The position numbers and the translations under genes are program-made. A model generated the notes under the pieces. That model worked only from the letters and a program-made list of their open reading frames with translations. It searched no databases and was not told where the DNA came from. This document shows positions 1-5,847 of a stretch of 5,847 bases of DNA, piece by piece (the first letter of the stretch is position 1; every line of letters starts with the position of its first letter). Source of the DNA: Alphaproteobacteria bacterium (GTDB lineage: Bacteria; Pseudomonadota; Alphaproteobacteria; Micavibrionales; UBA1664); assembly GCA_002401195.1 (NCBI GenBank), contig NVSI01000102.1, positions 1-5,847 on the forward strand, written 5' to 3'.

Positions 1-1
1 G

Positions 2-763
2 ATGGATGTCATTAATGTTGATGGTGATATCGTTGTGCCTGTTGATCTGCGTAATATTGGTCACTGGCTCAAATGTGTTTTTGGTGCGCCGACAACAACG
101 GGAACGGGACCATATACCCATGAGTTTAAATCTGGCGGGCTTAGCTTGCCAAGTTTGGCTGTTGAGGTTGGTCTTCCTGAAATACCAGACTTCCCTTTGT
201 TTAGTGGTGTGCGAGCAAATTCTATTGCGCTCAATTTTGCGCGATCAGGTGAAGCGCAAGCAACGATTAGCCTTATTGGTCAGGGAGAAACAGCGCAAAT
301 CGCAACAATAGATGGCACGCCTAAAGAAGTCGATTATACGCGGTTTTCACAATTCCAAGGCTCAGTCAAACAAGGCGGTCAATCGCTGGGTAATGTGAGT
401 TCTGCTGCGTTTACCTATAGTAACAATCTGGAGCGTATCGAAACAATTCGTAATGACGGAAAGATTGATGGTGTTGACCCGGGCGTTGCTGCTTTAAGCG
501 GAAATATCTCCGTTCGCTATGCCGATACAACATTGATGGATGCGGCGCGTGTCGGCACGCCAATTGATTTGGAGTTAGCTTATACGATTGATGCCAATAA
601 CCAACTGGTTATTGAATGCCATGAAGTGTATTTGCCAAAACCTAAACGATCCATCTCTGGTCCCGGTGGCATAGAGGCTTCTTACGATTACCAAGGTGCG
701 AAAGATGCCCTGCTCGGCAACATGGTCACTATCACTTTAATCAACGATGTGGAGAGCTACTAA
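2..763 (+). CDS. Phage major tail tube protein (5'-partial)
   Basis: The product probably forms the stacked rings of the tail tube, polymerising around the tape measure protein in the host cytoplasm. The 253 visible residues have a tail-tube pattern: an early [17 protein letters not shown] segment, then [15 protein letters not shown], alternating beta-strand-like stretches, and a C-terminal [11 protein letters not shown] strand ending just before the stop. This resembles the Phage_tube_2-type tube families by recall, not by search. In related proteins the GD..VP..L segment follows several tens of residues of N-terminal sequence, so the ATG at position 2 is probably an internal Met and the gene likely starts left of the window. 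No ribosome binding site can be seen for that ATG. The stop overlaps the next start (TAATG), suggesting translational coupling with the chaperone gene. I am confident of a tail structural role and fairly confident of tube identity. Confidence 0.8.
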   Translation: MDVINVDGDIVVPVDLRNIGHWLKCVFGAPTTTGTGPYTHEFKSGGLSLPSLAVEVGLPEIPDFPLFSGVRANSIALNFARSGEAQATISLIGQGETAQIATIDGTPKEVDYTRFSQFQGSVKQGGQSLGNVSSAAFTYSNNLERIETIRNDGKIDGVDPGVAALSGNISVRYADTTLMDAARVGTPIDLELAYTIDANNQLVIECHEVYLPKPKRSISGPGGIEASYDYQGAKDALLGNMVTITLINDVESY

Positions 764-1317
764 TGTTAAAACTCAATATTAAAACTGAAAATTACTGGTT
801 GGATTTAGGGCTTGGTGTCAGAGTCAAAGTGCGCCCTTGTACCAGCCCTATTTTTTATACGGCGCGTGCCTTTATGAACAAGCGCCTTACTGATATCGGT
901 GAGGAATACCGCAAACGAAAAGAAATCGGTGCATCGCTGGATGACCTACCAGATGTGAGCAATCCTGAAATCCGTGAAGCACTGGCCGAGGAATATCTAG
1001 CACGTGGTTTAGCGCGATCTGCCATTGTTGATTGGGAGGGTATTTTGGAGGCGGATGGTAATGATCCTGCTCCTGCAACACCTGAAAAGATTGATGAGCT
1101 TATGACGGGGTTTTGGTCTATTGCGGCAACGTTTTCTCAGCAATATACAGGTGTGCGGGAGCTGATTGATGCTGAAAAAAAAGACTTGAGCGCCGCACTG
1201 AATGGCACTTCGGAGACGGCGCAGAATACTGCCAAAACTGTACCAACAGCGAAACAGAAGAATTCAAAAGTTCTTGCGAAAACTGCCCGTTCGAAGAAAA
1301 CGCCCCCCAAACAATAG
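763..1317 (+). CDS. Tail assembly chaperone, short (unshifted) form
   Basis: This 184-aa protein sits between the tail tube and tape measure genes, where lambda gpG-like tail assembly chaperones are encoded. Such chaperones bind the tape measure and recruit tube subunits, and are not part of the finished virion. The start ATG overlaps the tube gene stop by one base and has GGAGAG at 751-756 with 6-nt spacing. The N-terminal part (about residues 1-140) looks folded, with [17 protein letters not shown] and [19 protein letters not shown] segments. The last 44 residues are Ala/Thr/Lys-rich, low in hydrophobic residues and probably disordered. That tail overlaps a second reading frame used by the frameshift product. 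The assignment rests on position, size and the frameshift cassette rather than on a strong motif. Confidence 0.8.
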   Translation: MLKLNIKTENYWLDLGLGVRVKVRPCTSPIFYTARAFMNKRLTDIGEEYRKRKEIGASLDDLPDVSNPEIREALAEEYLARGLARSAIVDWEGILEADGNDPAPATPEKIDELMTGFWSIAATFSQQYTGVRELIDAEKKDLSAALNGTSETAQNTAKTVPTAKQKNSKVLAKTARSKKTPPKQ

Positions 1318-1496
1318 ACGGTTGGCAGGCATGGGATATTGCCTGCCAAATTAGCCCTCAAATCAGAGGGGTATTTCCTCTGCAGGAAGCTTTCATTCTT
1401 GCAGAGGCGCTGGGCTATAAAACTTGCGCTATGGCAGAACTTTTACCAGCCATTAGCGCTGGGCTTACTAAAGCAATCATAAATAACAAGGAATAA
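763..1496 (+). CDS. Tail assembly chaperone, -1 frameshift fusion form (joined 763..1182 and 1182..1496)
   Basis: A -1 ribosomal slip at 1176-1182 would append 104 residues to the first 140 of the short form, giving a 244-aa fusion analogous to lambda gpGT. The extension frame is closed upstream by TGA at 1173-1175, opens exactly at the slippery site and runs to TAA at 1494-1496. It has no ATG, GTG or TTG before 1431, so independent initiation of the whole extension is unlikely. The extension contains Cys157, Cys160, Cys172 and Cys175 in a C-x2-C-x11-C-x2-C arrangement that could bind zinc, then CPFEE, a [11 protein letters not shown] segment and a helical [13 protein letters not shown]...[12 protein letters not shown] segment. 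The CP...W...C.Q pattern recalls C-terminal proteins next to tape measure genes in other proteobacterial phages (from memory). The stop lies 3 nt before the tape measure ATG. Frameshift efficiency cannot be judged from sequence. Confidence 0.75.
1176..1182 (+). promoter_or_regulatory. -1 ribosomal frameshift slippery heptamer A AAA AAA
   Basis: The heptamer lies in register with the chaperone frame (GAA AAA AAA GAC, codons starting at 1174), fitting X XXY YYZ with perfect re-pairing of both tRNA-Lys after a one-base backward slip. It is part of an A8 run at 1175-1182. The -1 frame has a stop at 1173-1175, so the site is at the very start of the usable window. A hairpin follows after 7 nt. The A-run could also allow some transcriptional slippage, which cannot be told apart by sequence. 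Confidence 0.85.
1190..1222 (+). promoter_or_regulatory. Frameshift-stimulating hairpin
   Basis: GCGCCG (1190-1195) pairs perfectly with CGGCGC (1217-1222). Inside it, CTGAA (1198-1202) pairs with TTCGG (1209-1213) with one G-U, closing a 6-nt loop at 1203-1208. The two stems are separated by a small internal loop (CA/AGA). The stem begins 7 nt after the slippery heptamer, within the 5-9 nt spacing typical of bacterial and phage -1 frameshift stimulators. I have not assessed a pseudoknot. Confidence 0.75.
1322..1349 (+). repeat. Perfect 10-bp inverted repeat (hairpin) after the short chaperone stop
   Basis: TTGGCAGGCA (1322-1331) and TGCCTGCCAA (1340-1349) are exact reverse complements around the 8-nt loop TGGGATAT. 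The hairpin starts 4 nt after the short-form stop codon TAG (1315-1317) and lies inside the frameshift extension. No T-tract follows, so it is not an intrinsic terminator. It could shield the transcript or modulate ribosomes at the stop codon; this role is inference. Confidence 0.7.
1364..1407 (+). repeat. Overlapping alternative hairpins in the chaperone extension
   Basis: CCTCTG at 1377-1382 can pair with CAGAGG upstream (1364-1369, loop 1370-1376). Extended to CCTCTGCA (1377-1384), it can instead pair with TGCAGAGG downstream (1400-1407, loop 1385-1399). The two pairings exclude each other. Whether they form in the RNA or matter is unknown, since the segment is also coding. Confidence 0.4.
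1488..1492 (+). promoter_or_regulatory. Ribosome binding site deciding the tape measure start
   Basis: AAGGA lies 7 nt before ATG 1500 but only 4 nt before the in-frame TTG at 1497. This favours ATG 1500. The site is inside the last codons of the chaperone extension, so terminating ribosomes could re-initiate here. Confidence 0.65.
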
Positions 1497-1499
1497 TTG

Positions 1500-4400
1500 A
1501 TGCGTTCATCGCAAAAAAACATGAGCATCCGCTTGGCGGTTATTGATGGAAAGAAGGTTGAGAAAACCTTTACGCGCATTGGTAATGCAGGTGGCAAAGC
1601 TTTTGAGCGTATTGATCGTTCCACCAAGCCTGCAACTGTAGGATTGAAAGCTGTTGATACAACGGCGCGTGCGCTTAATTCTGTGTTTCGTCAAGCCGCT
1701 GGTCTGATTGCTGTCTATGCTGGTCTTGGCGGGATTATAAGATCTGCACGTTCCGTGAATGAAACAGGAATTGCTTTTCAAGGGTTAAGAACCGCGCTGG
1801 AAGCCATTACTGGGTCAAGCCAAGGCGCAGCGTCAGAGATGGCATTTTTAGAGGCTGAATCCGAGCGGCTTGGATTGAATTTGCTGGAAACAGCTAAATC
1901 TTACATGCAGATTGCAGCAGCTTCTAAAGATACCAATTTAGAAGGCCAACCTACGCGGGATATTTTTACAGCGATTGCGGAAGCCGCCACCGTCTTGCAA
2001 CTATCCGTCGATCAAACCAGTGGCTCTTTGAAAGCCATTGGGCAGATCATGTCCAAGGGTAAAGTGCAGGCAGAAGAGCTTCGTGGGCAATTGGGTGATC
2101 GCTTATATGGCGCGTTTCAACTGGCGGCGCGTGGTATGGGCATTACAACGGCAGAGCTGGATAAGATGCTGGAGCAAGGAAAGCTCATTTCAGATGATTT
2201 CCTACCACGCTTTGCCACTGAAATTCGTCGTACGTTTTCTGAAGGTGTGCCTGAAGCCTCTAAAAATGCCCGCGCTGAAATGAACCGTTTTAATAATGCG
2301 ATTTTAGAGATTGAACGCTCTGTTGCCATGGGCGGGTTTTTATCAGGCGTTACCGATGGATACCGCACATTAACAGAGACCTTATCTAATCCAGCAATAC
2401 AAGATTCCGCTAGAGAGCTTGGGGAAACATTAGGAAATGCCATTGCAAATGCAGCAGACGGGCTTGCGTTCTTAATTGAAAATGCCGATTTGGCTGTCAC
2501 GGCTATTGGTGCGTTGGTAATTGCTCGCACGGCAGCGGGCGCCGTAACAATGCTTAATGCGGCTATTATTGGCAATGCTGGCATGATATTTGGGCTTCGT
2601 ATGGCGGCAAGTCTTTCCACGGCTTTTGCGCTGCGTTTGGTGGCGGTGGAAGCGGCAACAAAACTGGCGAGCCTTGCTATGGTTGGTTTTCGTACAGCTC
2701 TTATGCTAGTGGGTGGCCCCGTTGGTTTGGCTGTTCTTGCTGGCATTGCAATCTTAAAACTTGCGTCCGGGCATGATGTTGCGGCAAAAGCCGCGCGTGA
2801 CCATGCGGTCGAGCTAAAAGAGATTAAGGAGGAATTTAGCAAAACTGCAAAAGCAGCAGAAGATATGACCGAAGCCTTAAGTGAAAGCGAGGGTATTTAT
2901 CGCTTTACCAAGCAGTTAGAAACAGCGCGTGAAAATATCATCGATCTACAAAAGGAATTAAAGTTCGGTGGTATTGGTGGGTTTTGGGATCAATTCACAC
3001 GTTTTGGTAAACCCTTACAGCACGAATTACGTGGCATTAGAAATCAGTTTAATGCAGGGAAAATATCGGCGCAGGAATATTCGGAAGCCTTATTCAAATT
3101 GGCAACTAAATACCCTGATTTCGGTGAACAGGCAGAAGGAATACAGAGCCAAGTTTTTGCTCTTCTTGCTGCTGAACGAGCCGCTAAAAAAGCAGGTTTG
3201 GCGCTGGATGAGCTTCGCAATCCACAGCCCAAGGCTGTTCTAACATCGCCTGAAACACCATCTGCGCCTAAAAAAACTATACCAGATCTATCCGATGCTG
3301 AAAGAAAGCGCATCTCCGATCGGGTGAAAGAGTTGCAGGCGCAAGAACAGGCTTTGCACCGTTTGAATGATGCTCATGCCCAAGGCGAAACAGCCGTGCG
3401 CCAAGCCATGATTGTGAACGAACAAGATCAAGCTCTTCGTCGCCTTGGTTTAGAGTTAACAACGGGGCAAAGCGCTGAACAATCCAAATATGCGACGCAG
3501 ATTAAATCGCTGGTTTCGGAAGTCTTTACTTTGCAAGAAACTGAGAAAAACTATCAGAATAGTGTTCGTGAAAGCAATAAGTTAGAACAGGAACGTGAAC
3601 GCAAGGTTGAAGATGTTCGCCAGAAATATGAGGCTCTCGATACCACGCTTGCTGGCGCAATAAAAAGCGCGCAAAAATGGCGCGTGGAAGCTATGCAGGG
3701 TTTAAATGAAACGGCCACAGGTTATGCAGATTTCAGTGCGCAGGTTGAGGCTGTTTATGGCGATATGATTGCTGGTGCACGCGAGGAAGATTTGCAAAAC
3801 TCCAAACGCTGGGAAGATGGCATTAAGCGCGGGCTGAAAAGTGTTATTGATGAAGCCAATGATATGGCCAGCAAGGCAGAACGCGGTGTTACTTCAATGT
3901 TTAAAGGCATGGAAGATGCGCTGGTTAGTTTTGTGCAAACAGGAAAGCTGGATTTTAAATCATTTGCGAATTCTATTATCTCTGATTTGATCCGCATGCA
4001 GATTCAAACGGCGATCACAAAGCCACTGGCTGGCGCATTAAGCAGTTTTGTTGGTGGCTTGTTTGGCGGTGGTGGCACTGCGGCTACGCCAACGGCAACA
4101 GCCCATACAGGCGGTGTGATTGGTGTTGATAACCTTTCTATGCGCAGTATTCATCCTGCTGTATTTGCTGATGCGCCACGTTTTCATACGGGTGGCGTGG
4201 TTGGCAATGAAGTGCCGATTATTGCTCAGCGTGGCGAGACTGTTTTTACGCCCGGGCAAATGAAAATGCTGGGCGGTTCTTTGCAAACTAAATCAGGCGT
4301 GAGCGTATCTGTGAATGTCACAAATAATGTTTCAAACGCGCAAGCCAGTGCAGATGTAAGCCGTGATGGTGCAGGCAATATGGATCTAAATATTGTGATT

Positions 4401-4508
4401 GAAGAAATTGAAAATAAAATGGCGCGTAATGTTTCAAGAGGTGAAGGTTTAGCGCCAACAATGGAGCGCCGTTATGGACTTAACCCTGCTGCAGGGAGTT
4501 ATAGATGA
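1500..4508 (+). CDS. Phage tail tape measure protein
   Basis: This 1002-aa protein should set tail length, act as scaffold for tube assembly, and be ejected with DNA at infection. By the usual rule of about 0.15 nm per residue it predicts a tail near 150 nm. Residues about 75-255 match the tape-measure N-terminal domain, including the hallmark GKVQAEELRGQLG at 187-199 followed by AxxLAARGMG-like and EQGKLISDDFLP segments. Residues about 329-421 are strongly hydrophobic and Ala/Gly-rich, as expected for the segment thought to enter the host membrane. Helical, charged, coiled-coil-like stretches follow (about 425-465 and 597-735). Residues 800-836 (MFKGMEDALVSF...FANSIISDLIRMQIQ) match the lambda-type tape measure C-terminal region, followed by a Gly-rich stretch and two HTGGV motifs at 869 and 896. 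I chose ATG 1500 over TTG 1497 for RBS spacing. ATG 1521 is a further alternative. No peptidase or lysozyme domain was seen. Confidence 0.95.
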   Translation: MRSSQKNMSIRLAVIDGKKVEKTFTRIGNAGGKAFERIDRSTKPATVGLKAVDTTARALNSVFRQAAGLIAVYAGLGGIIRSARSVNETGIAFQGLRTALEAITGSSQGAASEMAFLEAESERLGLNLLETAKSYMQIAAASKDTNLEGQPTRDIFTAIAEAATVLQLSVDQTSGSLKAIGQIMSKGKVQAEELRGQLGDRLYGAFQLAARGMGITTAELDKMLEQGKLISDDFLPRFATEIRRTFSEGVPEASKNARAEMNRFNNAILEIERSVAMGGFLSGVTDGYRTLTETLSNPAIQDSARELGETLGNAIANAADGLAFLIENADLAVTAIGALVIARTAAGAVTMLNAAIIGNAGMIFGLRMAASLSTAFALRLVAVEAATKLASLAMVGFRTALMLVGGPVGLAVLAGIAILKLASGHDVAAKAARDHAVELKEIKEEFSKTAKAAEDMTEALSESEGIYRFTKQLETARENIIDLQKELKFGGIGGFWDQFTRFGKPLQHELRGIRNQFNAGKISAQEYSEALFKLATKYPDFGEQAEGIQSQVFALLAAERAAKKAGLALDELRNPQPKAVLTSPETPSAPKKTIPDLSDAERKRISDRVKELQAQEQALHRLNDAHAQGETAVRQAMIVNEQDQALRRLGLELTTGQSAEQSKYATQIKSLVSEVFTLQETEKNYQNSVRESNKLEQERERKVEDVRQKYEALDTTLAGAIKSAQKWRVEAMQGLNETATGYADFSAQVEAVYGDMIAGAREEDLQNSKRWEDGIKRGLKSVIDEANDMASKAERGVTSMFKGMEDALVSFVQTGKLDFKSFANSIISDLIRMQIQTAITKPLAGALSSFVGGLFGGGGTAATPTATAHTGGVIGVDNLSMRSIHPAVFADAPRFHTGGVVGNEVPIIAQRGETVFTPGQMKMLGGSLQTKSGVSVSVNVTNNVSNAQASADVSRDGAGNMDLNIVIEEIENKMARNVSRGEGLAPTMERRYGLNPAAGSYR

Positions 4509-4520
4509 TTTGAGCACAAC

Positions 4521-5027
4521 ATGTTACACTCAGATATGTCACATAATCTTTATCATTATACAAGACTGCTCCCAGAGGAAAAATGTCGAATCGAACAAGA
4601 AGGTTTAGCCCCTTTATCTGAAGAATTAATTCAATCTAAAATAGCTATACTCACAAGATATAATGTCTCCTGTAACCATTTAAATTTTATAAGGAATATT
4701 GATGAAAGGCCCGACAATATATGCTTTGTAACTCAAAAATACGAGACAATAGATACCAGTGCTATAGAGGATCTTACAACAAATTGGGGTGGCGAAATAA
4801 TAAGACACTATATATTTGATTGTCATCATCTTGCCGCTCAACAACTATTAAATCAGGAATCTACCCCATTTCAAATATCAGTAGATATTCGAGGATTAAA
4901 TTTAAATATTTATGAAGGGTTTTCTTCTAATCCTATGTCTGAAATGATTCTCAACTCTGATATGGAGTATCAAATAAAAGAAAAAATCCCTTCAGAAAGA
5001 TTAACAATCACTGATATCTCTGAATAA
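4521..5027 (+). CDS. AT-rich cargo (moron-like) gene of unknown function, possible ART-like fold
   Basis: I do not recognise this 168-aa protein. It begins 12 nt after the tape measure stop and is followed by an intrinsic terminator. Its G+C is roughly one third by eye against the high 40s in the tape measure gene, with many ATA, AGA and AGG codons that neighbours mostly avoid. Visible motifs are LYHYTR at residues 10-15, EGL at 27-29, NICF near 66-69 and WGGE at 89-92. A YHYT start followed about 15 residues later by a GL turn is seen in DarT and other ADP-ribosyltransferase-like proteins. The resemblance is short and no catalytic triad can be assigned. No signal peptide or membrane segment is apparent. 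The start is uncertain: ATG 4521 has only a weak GAG at 4512-4514, and ATG 4536 gives 163 aa beginning MSHNLYHYT. An accessory role such as superinfection exclusion, host defence or toxicity is inference from context. Confidence 0.8.
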   Translation: MLHSDMSHNLYHYTRLLPEEKCRIEQEGLAPLSEELIQSKIAILTRYNVSCNHLNFIRNIDERPDNICFVTQKYETIDTSAIEDLTTNWGGEIIRHYIFDCHHLAAQQLLNQESTPFQISVDIRGLNLNIYEGFSSNPMSEMILNSDMEYQIKEKIPSERLTITDISE

Positions 5028-5051
5028 AAAATTTAAGATATAAAGAGCATC

Positions 5052-5075
5052 AGGCCACCTTCGGGTGGCTTTTTT
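5052..5075 (+). terminator. Intrinsic (rho-independent) terminator after the cargo gene
   Basis: GCCACC (5054-5059) pairs with GGTGGC (5064-5069) around a TTCG loop, extended by G5053-T5070 and A5052-T5071, and runs into T5070-T5075. The stable UUCG-type tetraloop and six Ts make it a strong candidate. It ends 14 nt before the next start codon, so tail transcription must pass it by read-through or antitermination. Confidence 0.9.
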
Positions 5076-5089
5076 AATGGAGAAATTTA

Positions 5090-5569
5090 ATGGAAATACT
5101 ATGGCCAGATACGCTTCCTTTGCCAACGGTGCAGGGATACAACATTCAACCCGGCGACACTATTTTACGAACTGAAATGGAAGCTGGGCTTGCGCGGCAA
5201 CGCAGGCGTTTTACAAATGCGCCGACCAAAGTATCCGTGCGCTGGATTATGCGCAGAGACCAATATGCAATTTTTGAAGGTTGGTATCGCTGGCATGCAA
5301 AGGAAGGTGCAAATTGGTTCTCTATCACTTTACTGGGCGGGCTTGGTCTTTTGGCGCAAGACGCTCGTTTTACACGGCAGTTTGCATCACGTTTGTTGGC
5401 GGGTGGCACATTATGGGAGGTTTCTTCCGAATTAGAAATTCGTGAACGTCCTGTTCTTGATGAGGGCTTGCTCAATCTACTACTCAGTGAAGATCCTCAA
5501 GGCATCATTATTGCGGTGGATGGGCTTCATACTCTGGTGCATCAAACACTACCTATTCAAATGAATTAA
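5090..5569 (+). CDS. Conserved phage minor tail protein downstream of the tape measure
   Basis: This 159-aa protein has GGAG at 5079-5082 with 7-nt spacing to ATG 5090. Its sequence pattern is one I recall from phage tail modules directly after tape measure genes: WPDTLPLPTVQGY, ILRTEMEAGLARQRRRFT, WRHAKEG-like and LLGGLGLLAQDARF segments, then a WEVSSELEIRERPVLDE stretch and a C-terminal HTLVHQTLP. Its position matches that of lambda distal tail proteins such as gpM, but I see no clear homology to gpM. It probably belongs to the tail tip or the tube-tip junction. No membrane segment or signal peptide is seen. It has the base composition of the phage backbone, unlike the preceding gene, from which it is separated by the terminator. 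Confidence 0.8.
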   Translation: MEILWPDTLPLPTVQGYNIQPGDTILRTEMEAGLARQRRRFTNAPTKVSVRWIMRRDQYAIFEGWYRWHAKEGANWFSITLLGGLGLLAQDARFTRQFASRLLAGGTLWEVSSELEIRERPVLDEGLLNLLLSEDPQGIIIAVDGLHTLVHQTLPIQMN

Positions 5570-5590
5570 ACCAAACAAAAGGAGATTATT

Positions 5591-5847
5591 ATGACCTTGC
5601 AGACTGATTTGCAGGATGCTGTTACGCGCGTGGAAAGTGACAGTCAAATTCTGCATAACATTATTCATGGCAATGACCAGACGACGGTTAACACCGAAAA
5701 TGGAAACGTAAAAACACCCGCCAAAGCTATTAAGGATATTGAAGACACTATTCAGGCGGGGCTGACTGATATTGGTGCGGTTGGGCAACAGTTAAATCAA
5801 GCAATCGATCAGGCTGAAACATATGCGCAAGATGCTCAAGTTCATGC
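5591..5847 (+). CDS. Fibre-like or host-interaction tail protein, N-terminal part (3'-partial)
   Basis: This reading frame is open from ATG 5591 to the window end, giving 85 complete codons. A good ribosome binding site (GGAG at 5581-5584, 6-nt spacing) supports the start, 21 nt after the previous stop. Residues about 21-50 read HNIIHGNDQTTVNTENGNV then KTPAKAIKDIED, close to the 'hG...t.V.TenG.V.T.a..i' motif common near the N-termini of phage tail fibre and appendage proteins. The rest is helical and Gln/Ala-rich (GQQLNQAIDQAETYAQDAQ), consistent with a coiled-coil trimer shaft. The receptor-binding part, if present, lies outside the window. It could instead be a short tail-tip protein. Confidence 0.7.
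   Translation, partial: MTLQTDLQDAVTRVESDSQILHNIIHGNDQTTVNTENGNVKTPAKAIKDIEDTIQAGLTDIGAVGQQLNQAIDQAETYAQDAQVH

Noticed and set aside
6..311. 101-codon open frame on the plus strand overlapping the tail tube gene
   Set aside because: It is wholly contained in another frame of the tube gene, with low-complexity shadow composition and no independent ribosome binding site visible.
1302..1309. C6 run (CG-CCCCCC-AA) as an alternative frameshift site near the end of the short chaperone frame
   Set aside because: G CCC CCC does not fit X XXY YYZ, the nearest strong stem begins 13 nt downstream, and a shift here would skip the four-cysteine motif. The A-run cassette is far better, although slippage here is not impossible.
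1431..1496. Short independent gene starting at ATG 1431 in the chaperone extension frame
   Set aside because: It would make only a 21-aa peptide and has no convincing Shine-Dalgarno; the frame is better explained as the end of the frameshift product.
2117..2842. 241-codon open frame on the minus strand inside the tape measure gene
   Set aside because: It is fully antisense to a well supported gene, has Ser/Ala-rich composition typical of a reverse-complement shadow, and shows no recognisable domain.
4104..4205. Two HTGGV motifs in the tape measure C-terminus as a possible tandem repeat or recombination scar
   Set aside because: Such HTGG motifs are common near the C-termini of tape measure proteins, and the surrounding DNA is not repeated.
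5039..5044. TATAAA as a -10 promoter element for the downstream tail genes
   Set aside because: No -35 at suitable spacing is seen, and a transcript from it would run at once into the terminator at 5052-5075.
5146..5475. 109-codon minus-strand open frame opposite the 5090-5569 gene
   Set aside because: It is antisense to a conserved tail gene with a good ribosome binding site and has no motif of its own.

Overview
This window is part of the late structural (tail) module of a double-stranded DNA tailed phage or prophage. All genes lie on the + strand and are tightly packed. The order is tail tube protein, tail assembly chaperone with a frameshift extension, tape measure protein, an inserted cargo gene, a conserved post-tape-measure tail protein, and the start of a fibre-like or host-interaction protein. 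No sheath gene or Mu-like baseplate gene is visible, so a long non-contractile (siphovirus) tail is the likeliest architecture, although flanking genes are outside the window. Family resemblances and moderate G+C (roughly mid to high 40s by eye) suggest a Gram-negative, probably proteobacterial, host. I cannot name a species, and nothing in the window separates a free phage from a prophage.

Region 2-1496: the tail tube gene is cut by the left edge. It overlaps the chaperone gene by one base (TAATG). The chaperone gene carries a textbook programmed -1 frameshift cassette: the heptamer A AAA AAA at 1176-1182, a 7-nt spacer, then a GC-rich hairpin at 1190-1222. The -1 frame opens right at the slippery site (TGA at 1173-1175), has no ATG, GTG or TTG until 1431, and runs to a stop at 1494-1496. 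The predicted products are a 184-aa short chaperone (lambda gpG-like in role) and a 244-aa fusion (gpGT-like in role). The extension carries a C-x2-C-x11-C-x2-C motif. Several further hairpins lie in its 3' part (1322-1407).

Region 1500-4508: a 1002-aa tape measure protein with a recognisable N-terminal tape-measure domain, a hydrophobic middle, helical or coiled-coil stretches and a lambda-type C-terminal region.

Region 4509-5089: an AT-rich 168-aa gene with different codon use, followed by a strong intrinsic terminator, sits between the tape measure gene and the next tail gene. This is the layout of a 'moron' cargo gene. Its N-terminus (YHYT ... EGL) faintly recalls DarT/ADP-ribosyltransferase-like proteins, but its function is unknown. 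It is the most novel element here.

Region 5090-5847: a conserved 159-aa tail protein, then the first 85 codons of a gene with a phage-fibre-like N-terminal motif, cut by the right edge. The tube protein polymerises around the tape measure, which is loaded by the chaperone pair. The genes after the tape measure probably build the distal tail tip.
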